DNA of 9,790 bases from Brevundimonas sp. UBA7534 (GTDB taxonomy: Bacteria; Pseudomonadota; Alphaproteobacteria; Caulobacterales; Caulobacteraceae). The stretch is taken from positions 1 to 9,790 of the forward strand of contig NZ_DLMO01000173.1 in NCBI RefSeq assembly GCF_002479325.1, written 5' to 3'. Positions within the stretch are counted from its first letter, which is position 1. Each line of letters starts with the position of its first letter. The translations under genes and the position numbers were made by a program. The notes below the pieces were generated by a model. That model searched no databases. It was not told the DNA's origin and saw only the letters and a list, made by a program, of their open reading frames with translations. Of the stretch, positions 1-5,468 are shown piece by piece.

Positions 1-48
1 GCCCGCGCCGCCTTCGAACGCGCCGTTCCCGCCGGGCGCGACGGATAA
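1..48 (+). CDS. C-terminal end of an upstream gene (partial, unidentified)
   Basis: Frame 1 is open from the first base to a TAA stop at 46-48 and reads ARAAFERAVPAGRDG. Twelve of its 15 sense codons end in G or C, as real genes here do. That is the only evidence for coding. Fifteen residues are too few to name a family. The stop lies 74 bases before the start of the EF-hand gene, so this gene may or may not share its transcript. The alternative is that the stretch is intergenic and open by chance. Confidence 0.45.
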   Translation, partial: ARAAFERAVPAGRDG

Positions 49-61
49 TCGCGGGGTCTCC

Positions 62-86
62 GTTCAATCCTTCGACAGGGTTGAAC
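62..86. promoter_or_regulatory. Inverted repeat upstream of the EF-hand gene
   Basis: GTTCAATCC (62-70) and GGGTTGAAC (78-86) are complementary around the 7-base spacer TTCGACA. The DNA arms match at 8 of 9 positions, and in RNA the exception is a G-U pair, giving a continuous 9-bp stem. The dyad ends 36 bases before the chosen ATG at 123. It could be an operator or a 5'-leader hairpin of the EF-hand/sigma cluster. It is not followed by a T run, so it is not a standard intrinsic terminator. I found no convincing -35/-10 pair around it. Confidence 0.4.
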
Positions 87-122
87 ACCGGCCGCCGCGC
101 GCGGTCCCAGGAGACCATCGAA

Positions 123-755
123 ATGAGAAAGACCATCATCGCCGGCGTCGCCGTCGCCGCCCTGGCCGTCATGACCGGCGCGGCCGCCGCCCAGACCGCC
201 GCTTCCGCGCCGAGGGCCGAGGCGCGCCCTCATCGCCTGGCCGGGGACGCCGACCGCGACAGCCGGGTGACCCAGGCCGAGTTCGTCGACGGCCGCCTGG
301 CGCGTCTGACGGCCATGGACGCCAACGGCGACGGCGCGGTCTCGCGCGAAGAAATGCAGGCCGCCCGCCAGGCGCGTCGCGCGGACATGGCCGACCGTCG
401 CTTCGCGCGTCTGGACGCTGATTCCAACGGCTCCATCAGTCGCGCGGAGTTCGACGCCGGCATGGCCGCGCACGGCGCGCGGGGGCCGCGGGCGGAGCGG
501 GCCGGTCGTGGCGGCGGCCGTCACGGTCCGATGCGCGGCGGCGCTCGCGACAAGGCCGAGCGCGGACCTGTCGTCATCGCCGACGCCCGCGCCAAGCTGA
601 CCGAGCAGTTCGCCCGGCTGGATGCGAACCGCGACGGCGTGGTGACGGCCGACGAGCAGCGCGCCGCGCGCCGGGCGTGGGCGGAACAGCGCCGCGAACG
701 TCGGGCGTCCCGTCCGGCGCAACAACCGGCTTCCCCCGCTCCGGCTTCGGAGTAA
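123..755 (+). CDS. Exported EF-hand calcium-binding protein
   Basis: This 210-residue protein is predicted to be exported and to bind calcium in the periplasm. A signal peptide covers about residues 1-23 (MRKTII start, hydrophobic core, Ala-Ala-Ala before Gln24). Four EF-hand loops are visible: D42-D44-D46-E53, D66-N68-D70-E77, D98-D100-N102-E109 and D167-N169-D171-E178. Each has the acidic or Asn ligands at loop positions 1, 3 and 5 and Glu at position 12. A Gly/Arg/His-rich linker (about 118-147) separates the first three from the fourth, and the tail is rich in Arg, Pro and Ala. ATG 123 is chosen over the upstream TTG at 81 because AGGAGA (109-114) sits 8 bases before it and the signal peptide starts there. 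The sigma-factor gene follows after 66 bases on the same strand, so a regulatory link is likely but unproven. The loops clearly show EF-hands; metal specificity is inferred. Confidence 0.88.
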   Translation: MRKTIIAGVAVAALAVMTGAAAAQTAASAPRAEARPHRLAGDADRDSRVTQAEFVDGRLARLTAMDANGDGAVSREEMQAARQARRADMADRRFARLDADSNGSISRAEFDAGMAAHGARGPRAERAGRGGGRHGPMRGGARDKAERGPVVIADARAKLTEQFARLDANRDGVVTADEQRAARRAWAEQRRERRASRPAQQPASPAPASE

Positions 756-801
756 GACAGGTGTCGGGGTCGGCCGTGATGGGCGAATCGGTCCCTGTCT
801 T
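754..801. repeat. Inverted repeat between EF-hand and sigma-factor genes
   Basis: AAGACAGG (754-761) and CCTGTCTT (794-801) are perfect 8-bp complementary arms with a 32-base spacer. The left arm begins inside the EF-hand stop codon and the right arm ends 20 bases before the sigma-factor start. The pair fills most of the 66-base gap. It could be a protein-binding dyad for autoregulation or a leader structure controlling passage into the sigma gene. There is no T run after it. The long spacer leaves chance as a real possibility. Confidence 0.3.
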
Positions 802-821
802 CGGCAACGCAAGAGGCGGGC

Positions 822-1382
822 TTGGTCGCAGTCGTCGACCCCGACGAGGATCTGGTGCGCCGCGTGGGTCAGGGCGATCCCGCGGCGTCGCAGGCCTTGG
901 TGGCGCGCAAGCTGCCGCGCGTCCTGGCCCTGGCGCAGCGGATGCTGGGCGACGCGGCCGAGGCGGAGGACGTGGCCCAGGAGGCCATGCTGAAGGCCTG
1001 GCGCCAGGCGCCCAGATGGACGCCGGGCCGGGCGCGGTTCGACACCTGGCTGCACCGGGTGGCGCTGAACCTCTGTTACGACCGGCTGAGGCGGCGGCGG
1101 GAAATCCCCACCGACACGCCGCCCGAACGACCGGACGACGGTCCGGCCCCGGATCGGGGGCTGCTGGCGGCCGAGACGGGCGCGCGCGTCGATGCGGCCC
1201 TGGCCGGCCTGCCCGAGCGACAGCGCGAGGCCATCGTGCTGTGCCACTATCAGGAGTTGTCCAACATCGAGGCGGCCGCCCTGATGGACATCAGCGTCGA
1301 GGCGCTGGAGAGTTTGCTGTCACGGGGGCGGCGCGCCTTGCGCCTGGCCCTTGCTGACGTGTCGCCGAAAGGAGACGGATGA
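822..1382 (+). CDS. ECF-type (sigma-70 family) RNA polymerase sigma factor
   Basis: A 186-residue extracytoplasmic-function sigma factor, which directs RNA polymerase to a small regulon. Region 2 spans about 17-93. It includes the core-binding segment AEDVAQEAMLKAWRQ (48-62) and the promoter-melting and -10 recognition helix FDTWLHRVALNLCYDRLRRR (73-92). A Pro/Asp-rich linker (about 95-115) leads to region 4 (about 125-176), with LPERQREAIVLCHYQELSN followed by the helix-turn-helix AALMDISVEALESLLSRGRR. Length and the absence of extra domains fit classical ECF factors. The start is TTG at 822: this frame has a stop at 777-779, no ATG or GTG lies between, and AGAGG (812-816) stands 5 bases upstream. 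The stop overlaps the next gene by 4 bp, as in sigma/anti-sigma pairs. The family is clear. The ECF subgroup and target promoters are unknown, and I could not find an obvious self-promoter. Confidence 0.93.
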   Translation: MVAVVDPDEDLVRRVGQGDPAASQALVARKLPRVLALAQRMLGDAAEAEDVAQEAMLKAWRQAPRWTPGRARFDTWLHRVALNLCYDRLRRRREIPTDTPPERPDDGPAPDRGLLAAETGARVDAALAGLPERQREAIVLCHYQELSNIEAAALMDISVEALESLLSRGRRALRLALADVSPKGDG

Positions 1383-1792
1383 TGACGATCGAACGGCTGA
1401 AGGCGCTGGCGCAGGCCTATGGCGCCGACTTGCGCCGCTGGCCCGCGTCGGAGCGGCCCTTCGCCGAGAGCCTGGCCGCGACCGACCCCGCCGCGCGCGC
1501 CGCGCTGGCCGAGGCGGCGGCGCTGGACGCCCTGCTGGCCGCCTCGCCCGCGCCTTCGCCCTCGGCGCAGCTGACCGCGCGGGTCCTGGCCGGCGCCCCC
1601 GCGCCGCGCGCCGCCCGGGCGCGCCGGGGTCGGCTGGCCTGGTTCCTGGGCGCGGGCTGGACGGCGGCGGCCTGCGCGGGCGTGGTCGCGGGCGTCGGAC
1701 TGACCACGCATCTGACGGCTGACGAGCGGGCGGACGCGGTGCTTTACCAGGCGACGCTGAGCGGCGTGGACGACACCGAGGTCCTGGGATGA
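1379..1792 (+). CDS. Putative membrane-anchored anti-sigma factor
   Basis: A 137-residue protein with an N-terminal, presumably cytoplasmic part (1-80, Ala-rich, helical), a basic stretch RAARARRGR (78-86), one transmembrane helix (about 87-108) and a short periplasmic tail. Position and topology fit an anti-sigma factor that holds the upstream ECF factor at the inner membrane. There is no HxxxCxxC zinc-binding anti-sigma motif, and the only cysteine (C99) is in the membrane helix. I assign the role from context rather than from a recognised domain. Its start overlaps the sigma stop (ATGATGA). AAAGGAGA (1368-1375) precedes both ATG 1379 and ATG 1382, and spacing slightly favours 1382. The gene's end overlaps the next start by 4 bp, so all three products should be made in step. 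It could instead be a structural partner of the sensor. Confidence 0.68.
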   Translation: MMTIERLKALAQAYGADLRRWPASERPFAESLAATDPAARAALAEAAALDALLAASPAPSPSAQLTARVLAGAPAPRAARARRGRLAWFLGAGWTAAACAGVVAGVGLTTHLTADERADAVLYQATLSGVDDTEVLG

Positions 1793-2295
1793 CCGGGCGC
1801 CCGTTGAAGATCGCCCTGGCCGTTTCGGTGGCCCTCAATGTCTTCGCCCTCGCCGGCGGCGGCGCCTATCTGATCAGCCGCCAGCAGGTCGATCGCAAGG
1901 TGGAGGATCAGAGGCGGGGCGGCCGGCAGGGGCCGCTGACCGAGGTTCTGGCCGACCTGGACCCGGCCGCGCGTGATCGCGCGCGCCAGGCCATGCGCCA
2001 GTCGGCCCTGGCCGCGCGCCCCGACTTCGAGGCCGCCCGCACCGCCCGGCGCGAGGCGATCGAGGCCGCGGGCGCCGAGCAGATGGACGTCGCGCGGGTG
2101 CGCCTGCTGCTGGACCAGTCGCGCGCCGCCGAGTTGCGGGGGCGGGCCCGGCTGGAGAATGACGCGGTCTCGATCCTGGCCGGCATGGACCCGAAGGATC
2201 GCAAGGCCATGACGCCCATCCTGCAGCGCAAGAGCGACGCCCGTCGCGCCGTCGCCCGCAGGGACGACGAGGCGCACGGTCCGCGGTCGCGCTGA
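1789..2295 (+). CDS. Membrane-anchored periplasmic sensor, CnrX/heavy-metal-resistance-like
   Basis: A 168-residue protein with an uncleaved N-terminal anchor (about 7-29, containing SVALNVFALAG) and a charged, mostly helical periplasmic part. That part contains TEVLADLDPAARDRARQAMR (51-70) and DFEAARTARREAIEAAGAEQ (79-98). This layout resembles the periplasmic heavy-metal sensor family (Metal_resist, CnrX/NccX type), whose helical-hairpin members regulate an ECF factor through a membrane anti-sigma partner. The gene order sigma, anti-sigma, sensor supports the match. GAGG (1778-1781) lies 7 bases before the ATG. There is no Cys and only one His (163, near the end). Metal sensing by CnrX-like His/Met clusters is therefore not evident, and the signal may be protein folding, envelope stress or another ligand. 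The gene ends 13 bp from the convergent aldolase gene. Confidence 0.7.
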   Translation: MTGRPLKIALAVSVALNVFALAGGGAYLISRQQVDRKVEDQRRGGRQGPLTEVLADLDPAARDRARQAMRQSALAARPDFEAARTARREAIEAAGAEQMDVARVRLLLDQSRAAELRGRARLENDAVSILAGMDPKDRKAMTPILQRKSDARRAVARRDDEAHGPRSR

Positions 2296-2308
2296 GCCGC
2301 GCGTGAGG

Positions 2309-2983
2309 TCAGCCCCGGGCGCGGAAGGCGGCGACGGCGTCGACCGCCGCGCGCGTCGAGGTCTCGATCCCGGCCCAGTCGCCCGATTTGACCGCCGCGT
2401 CGGTGATCAGCTTGGAGCCCATGCCGGCCGCCACGATGCCCGCGCCGAACCATTTGGCGATGGAGGCCTCGTCCGGGTCGACGCCGCCGGTCGGCATGAT
2501 CTTGGCCCAGGGCATCGGTCCCTTGACCGCCTTGACGAAGTCCGGCCCGCCGACGGACGATCCGGGGAACAGCTTGACGATGTCGCAGCCCAGTTCGTGC
2601 GCCTCGCCGATGTCGGTGACCGAGCCGCAGCCGGGGAAGTAGGCGACCCTGCGGCGGTTGCAGACCTTGGCCACGTCGGGGACCAGGCAGGGGCTGACGA
2701 CGAAGCGCGCGCCCCGGTTCAGATAGAGGGCGGCGGTGCCGCTATCGACCACCGAGCCGATGCCCAGCACGATGTCCGGGTCCGTGCGGATCAGTTCGCG
2801 ATTGATCTCGCCGAACAGGTCGCAGGCGAAGTCGCCGCGATTGGTGAACTCCACCACCTTGGCGCCGCCGCGTGCGCTGGCTCGGATCACGTTCAGGCAG
2901 ACCTCGGGATCGGGATGGTAGAAGACAGGGCACACGCCCTGGGCTTCCAGCGCCTGAAGCACGCTGACGCGGTCGGGGGTCAT
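2309..2983 (-). CDS. eda: 2-dehydro-3-deoxy-phosphogluconate (KDPG) aldolase
   Basis: A 224-residue class I aldolase. The family cleaves KDPG to pyruvate and glyceraldehyde 3-phosphate, the last step of the Entner-Doudoroff pathway, in the cytoplasm. Members often also act on 4-hydroxy-2-oxoglutarate. The Schiff-base lysine is K137 in DIVKLFPGSSVGG, and VEFTNRG supplies the catalytic E45 and phosphate/carboxylate-binding R49. PTGGV (164-168) fits the C-terminal phosphate-binding glycine segment of the TIM barrel. Length matches the family (about 210-225). I chose ATG 2983 because AGAGG (complement of 2993-2997) lies 9 bases upstream. ATG 2992 and TTG 3001 in the same frame lack a ribosome-binding site. 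The gene stands alone, without edd, zwf or a kinase nearby, and has its own promoter candidate. A relative acting on KDPGal is possible. Confidence 0.92.
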   Translation of the reverse strand: MTPDRVSVLQALEAQGVCPVFYHPDPEVCLNVIRASARGGAKVVEFTNRGDFACDLFGEINRELIRTDPDIVLGIGSVVDSGTAALYLNRGARFVVSPCLVPDVAKVCNRRRVAYFPGCGSVTDIGEAHELGCDIVKLFPGSSVGGPDFVKAVKGPMPWAKIMPTGGVDPDEASIAKWFGAGIVAAGMGSKLITDAAVKSGDWAGIETSTRAAVDAVAAFRARG

Positions 2984-3020
2984 GGGCGGCATCCTCTGCA
3001 ACGGTTCGCGCCCGACCTCC

Positions 3021-3047
3021 GATGTCGCGGCCGTGGCGTCAAGTCAA
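3021..3047 (-). promoter_or_regulatory. Promoter of the KDPG aldolase gene (Caulobacter housekeeping type)
   Basis: On the minus strand, TTGACTT (complement of 3041-3047) is followed after 12 bases by GCGACATC (complement of 3021-3028). The Caulobacter housekeeping consensus is TTGACGS, 10-14 bases, GCTANAWC. The -10 element matches 7 of 8 positions and the -35 element matches its TTGAC core. Transcription would begin near 3014, about 30 bases before the ATG at 2983. The site lies in the 84-base gap after the kinase stop, so the aldolase can be expressed independently of the kinase. Confidence 0.5.
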
Positions 3048-3067
3048 ACCGCGTTAGCGGCCGCGCG

Positions 3068-4408
3068 TCAGGCCGCCTGTGCGGGTTCGCCCTCGGCGTC
3101 CCAGCCGTGCGCCTCCAGGGCCACGTTCAGAATGAAGGTCGAGCCCTCGCCGGGCGCGGAGCGGACGGTCATCTCTCCGCCCATCATCTCGGCCAGTCGC
3201 TTGCAGATGCTCAGGCCCAGGCCCGTGCCGCCGAACCGGCGGGTGGAGGAGGCGTCGACCTGGCTGAACGGCTGGAACAGCGCGGCCTGATCCTCCGGCG
3301 CGATGCCGATGCCGCTGTCGCGCACCTCCAGCCGCAGCACCAACCGGCCGTCGTCCCGTCGCCGACCCTCCAGGCGCAGTCCCACCTCGCCCGCCGTGGT
3401 GAACTTGATGGCGTTGGCCAGGAGGTTGTGGCTGATCTGGGCCAGGCGCAGCACGTCGGCGCGGACCAGCGTCGGCCAGTCGCCGGCCGTCTCGGTCACG
3501 AATCGCAGGCCCTTGGCCTCGGCCTGGGCGGCGAAGGGGCCGACCAAGCGCTGGGGCAGGGAGGCGGCCTCGACCAGGGCCTGGGACAACTCCATCTTGC
3601 CGGCCTCGATCTTGGTCACGTCCAGGATGTCGTTCAGCAGCACCATCAGGCCCTCGCCCGAGCGGGTGATGATCTGCACGAACTCGGTCTGGCGCGGGTC
3701 GAGGTCGGACAGGCGCAGCAGCTCGGCCGCGCCCAGCACTCCGTTCATCGGCGTGCGCAGTTCGTGGGAGATGACGCCCAGGAAGTTGGACTTGGCGGCG
3801 TTGGCGGCGTCGGCGCGATCACGCGCCTGCTCCAGCTCGGTGATGAGGGCGGCCTGGCGGCGGTTCACGGCCCCCAGCTCCTCGTCCTTCATCTGGGTGA
3901 TGACGACCTTGATCAGCAGGGCCAAGCCCAGCACCGGCACGATGCTCAGCACCACCCAGAAGCCGGGCGTGCCCCACAGGCCCAGGATCAGCAGGATCAC
4001 CACGACGGAATAGGGGGTCGACACGATCAGCGCCTCGCGCGGGGCCGCGCGCATCTGGGTGAAGACCAGGACGTAGCCGGCCAGCAGCAGGGCCACCCCG
4101 ACCGCCACGCCGAACAGGCTGCCGGCGGTGAAGGACAGCCACGGCGCCGCCGCCCAGATGGCGCAGGATACGGTCGCGACCGCCAGCCGCAGCCGTGTGG
4201 GATTGGCGCCGCGCGGCCCCTGGCGGCCGTCGACGACCGCACGGATCAGCCCCGCCGCGGTGGCCAGAACGAACCAGGTTGCGGCGGTTCGGGTATCGGT
4301 GGTTGTCAAAAGCGCAAGCGACCAGCTGGCGATGATCCAGTAGCGCAGGTGGCCAGCGGCGATCAGCCGGTGCAGCAGGGGTCGGGGATCGTCGGCGGCT
4401 GAGGTCAT
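3068..4408 (-). CDS. Multi-pass membrane sensor histidine kinase
   Basis: A 446-residue histidine kinase (numbering here starts at the in-frame GTG 4414, so subtract 2 for ATG 4408). The first 175 residues form about six membrane helices (about 26-38, 45-61, 78-95, 98-119, 129-147, 152-173), with short loops and no recognisable extracytoplasmic sensor domain. A helical linker (about 177-208) leads to the H-box SHELRTPMNG with phospho-acceptor H217. The N-box HNLLANAIKF (329-338), G1 box DSGIGI (366-371), FQPFSQ (380-385) and G2 box GGTGLGLSI (395-403) complete an intact ATPase domain. There is no receiver or Hpt domain and no neighbouring response regulator, so this is an orphan kinase with an unknown partner. 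The membrane part may sense an intramembrane or redox signal. AAGGAG (complement of 4418-4423) lies 9 bases before ATG 4408 but only 3 before GTG 4414, hence the choice. Confidence 0.93.
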   Translation of the reverse strand: MTSAADDPRPLLHRLIAAGHLRYWIIASWSLALLTTTDTRTAATWFVLATAAGLIRAVVDGRQGPRGANPTRLRLAVATVSCAIWAAAPWLSFTAGSLFGVAVGVALLLAGYVLVFTQMRAAPREALIVSTPYSVVVILLILGLWGTPGFWVVLSIVPVLGLALLIKVVITQMKDEELGAVNRRQAALITELEQARDRADAANAAKSNFLGVISHELRTPMNGVLGAAELLRLSDLDPRQTEFVQIITRSGEGLMVLLNDILDVTKIEAGKMELSQALVEAASLPQRLVGPFAAQAEAKGLRFVTETAGDWPTLVRADVLRLAQISHNLLANAIKFTTAGEVGLRLEGRRRDDGRLVLRLEVRDSGIGIAPEDQAALFQPFSQVDASSTRRFGGTGLGLSICKRLAEMMGGEMTVRSAPGEGSTFILNVALEAHGWDAEGEPAQAA

Positions 4409-4475
4409 CGTCACGCGCTCCTTGCCGACAGCTTTAGACCCATCACTAATAAGATACCGTAAATGTTGGACTTTT

Positions 4476-4504
4476 CTGTCGCCCTTATTGCGCTAGCGTA
4501 CATT
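4476..4504 (+). promoter_or_regulatory. Weak promoter candidate for the Lrp/AsnC-type gene
   Basis: The 160-base gap between the divergent kinase and AsnC-type genes is clearly less GC-rich than the rest of the window and should hold promoters for both. On the plus strand CTGTCG (4476-4481), 17 bases and TACATT (4499-4504) make a loose sigma-70-like match (3/6 and 4/6). The palindrome CGCTAGCG (4491-4498) overlaps the spacer and could bind a regulator. Toward the kinase only a poor TTTACGG-like element is visible. The placement is tentative. Confidence 0.22.
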
Positions 4505-4574
4505 CTGCGGTGAATCGCGCGGCCTTATCGGCGCGACGCCTATGGGCTAGGTAGACGCCAGGGAGAACGCCGCC

Positions 4575-4832
4575 ATGATGACCGCCATCTTCGTCTTCAT
4601 CAAAACCGAGCTGGGCTACGCCAACGACGTGGCCGCCGACATCGTCGACAATGTCGAGAACGTGTCGGAGGTCTATTCGACCTCGGGCCAGCACGATCTC
4701 CTGGCCAAGTTCAACCTGCCGCGCGACGCCGACATCGGCACCTTCGTGACCAAGCAGGTCCAGACCCGCCCGCACGTGCGCGACACCTTCACCGTCATCA
4801 CCTTTTCGCCCTTCCTGCCCGGCAAGGGCTGA
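4575..4832 (+). CDS. Stand-alone Lrp/AsnC ligand-binding (RAM-type) domain protein
   Basis: An 85-residue protein equivalent to only the C-terminal ligand-binding and oligomerisation domain of Lrp/AsnC regulators. The beta-alpha-beta-beta-alpha-beta order is readable. It runs from a strand at 2-11 (TAIFVFIKTE) to a helix at 15-27 and a strand VSEVYSTSG at 30-38. A strand in HDLLAKFNL (40-48) follows, then a helix at 52-66 and a last strand at 71-78. GQHDLLAKF is the characteristic turn-and-strand of this fold. There is no helix-turn-helix, so it should not bind DNA by itself. Small proteins of this kind bind amino acids or pair with full-length Lrp-type regulators. AGGGAG (4560-4565) lies 9 bases before ATG 4575, favouring it over ATG 4578. 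The gene diverges from the kinase and ends 2 bp from the convergent membrane-protein gene. The ligand is unknown. Confidence 0.85.
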   Translation: MMTAIFVFIKTELGYANDVAADIVDNVENVSEVYSTSGQHDLLAKFNLPRDADIGTFVTKQVQTRPHVRDTFTVITFSPFLPGKG

Positions 4833-4834
4833 GG

Positions 4835-5338
4835 TCAGCCGTCGCTGCGGCGGCGCGCCTTGTCCTTTCGTTCCTCGGCCTCGTCGTCGTCGCCGACCTT
4901 TTGCTCCACGGTCGCCGAAAAGCGCTGGAAGGCGCCCAGGCCGACCAGGACCAGGACCGACGCCAGCAGCAGGGCGGTGGGATAGATCAACTGACTGACG
5001 TCCGCCCGCGCGGTCTTGAACACCACCACCAGAGCCTCCAGGAACAGGGCGATGACGATGGTGGACAGGAATTTGGTCAGGCTGCGCCGGGCCTCGGCGG
5101 CGCTGCGCTTGTCATTGCCGCGCCGGACCTCGTCCTCGAAGATGTATTTGGCCACGTCGAACACGGCGATGGCGACGATGACGTAGCCCAGCACGTCCAG
5201 AACCGCGTCGGCGCCCGACTTTTCCGGCGAGCGGATGCTGTGGATGGCGTCGGTTACGCCGAAGCCGATCAGGGCCATGGCCGACAGCAGCAGCAACAGG
5301 CTGGCGCCGGCAAAGACGGCGCGGCTGAGATAGGTCAT
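4835..5338 (-). CDS. Uncharacterised four-helix inner-membrane protein
   Basis: A 167-residue membrane protein that I cannot assign to a function. Four hydrophobic helices are apparent at about 8-29, 46-63, 88-108 and 117-136. Between helices 2 and 3 lies a charged cytoplasmic-looking loop, KYIFEDEVRRGNDKRSAAEA (64-83). The C-terminal tail (about 144-167) alternates acidic and basic residues (GDDDEAEERKDKARRRSDG) and is probably cytoplasmic. There are no cysteines and no catalytic motif that I recognise. GGAG (complement of 5345-5348) lies 7 bases before the ATG and supports this start. It converges on the AsnC-type gene and diverges from the acyl-CoA dehydrogenases, so it is probably a single-gene unit. 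Hydrophobicity, codon bias and start site argue that it is a real gene rather than a shadow. Confidence 0.8.
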   Translation of the reverse strand: MTYLSRAVFAGASLLLLLSAMALIGFGVTDAIHSIRSPEKSGADAVLDVLGYVIVAIAVFDVAKYIFEDEVRRGNDKRSAAEARRSLTKFLSTIVIALFLEALVVVFKTARADVSQLIYPTALLLASVLVLVGLGAFQRFSATVEQKVGDDDEAEERKDKARRRSDG

Positions 5339-5398
5339 GGTCGGCTCCAGGCGGGCCTGACGAACGCGCGAACGGCGAAGCTGTTGCCGAGGCTTCCC

Positions 5399-5412
5399 CT
5401 ACGTGACCGTAG
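5399..5412. promoter_or_regulatory. Small dyad in the divergent promoter region of the dehydrogenase genes
   Basis: CTACG (5399-5403) and CGTAG (5408-5412) are perfect 5-bp inverted arms around TGAC. They lie in the 130-base gap between the divergent membrane-protein and acyl-CoA dehydrogenase genes. Position and size would suit a dimeric regulator such as a TetR-type fatty-acid repressor, but no regulator is encoded nearby. A GCTAAC at 5430-5435 resembles the start of a Caulobacter -10 element but lacks a matching -35. The arms are short enough to arise by chance. Confidence 0.22.
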
Positions 5413-5468
5413 CCAATCGAAACGCATCTGCTAACGTCGGCGTCAGAGGAAACGCGGGGAACACGCGA

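Noticed and set aside
81..122. TTG start giving the EF-hand protein 14 extra residues
   Set aside because: It would place charged residues before the signal peptide and overlap the leader dyad. The ribosome-binding site fits ATG 123.
3048..3061. Short hairpin after the kinase gene as an intrinsic terminator
   Set aside because: The stem has only four strong pairs plus G-U pairs and is followed by a single T beyond the stem.
2303..4402. A 699-codon plus-strand open frame opposite the aldolase and kinase genes
   Set aside because: It lies antisense to two clearly recognised proteins. Its translation is rich in Gly, Ala, Asp, Gln and His without domains, as expected when high-GC genes leave the opposite frame open.
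4515..4536. TCGCGC/GCGCGA hairpin upstream of the AsnC-type gene as a riboswitch or attenuator
   Set aside because: Six G/C-rich pairs around a 10-base loop are common at this base composition, and no other structure supports it.
2304..4840. The same 11-mer TGAGGTCAGCC at both convergent gene ends (2304-2314 and 4830-4840)
   Set aside because: It is built largely around the minus-strand stop codons, and an 11-base match is expected several times by chance in a window this size and GC content.
4827..4840. Dyad GGCTGA/TCAGCC at the AsnC-type/membrane-protein junction as a bidirectional terminator
   Set aside because: The spacer is only 2 bases, too tight for an RNA loop. The symmetry mainly reflects opposed TGA and TCA stops, and no T run follows.
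5403..5468. GTG start for the first dehydrogenase
   Set aside because: There is no ribosome-binding site there and the extra 22 residues do not resemble the family's N-terminus. ATG 5469 has GGGGA at 8 bases.
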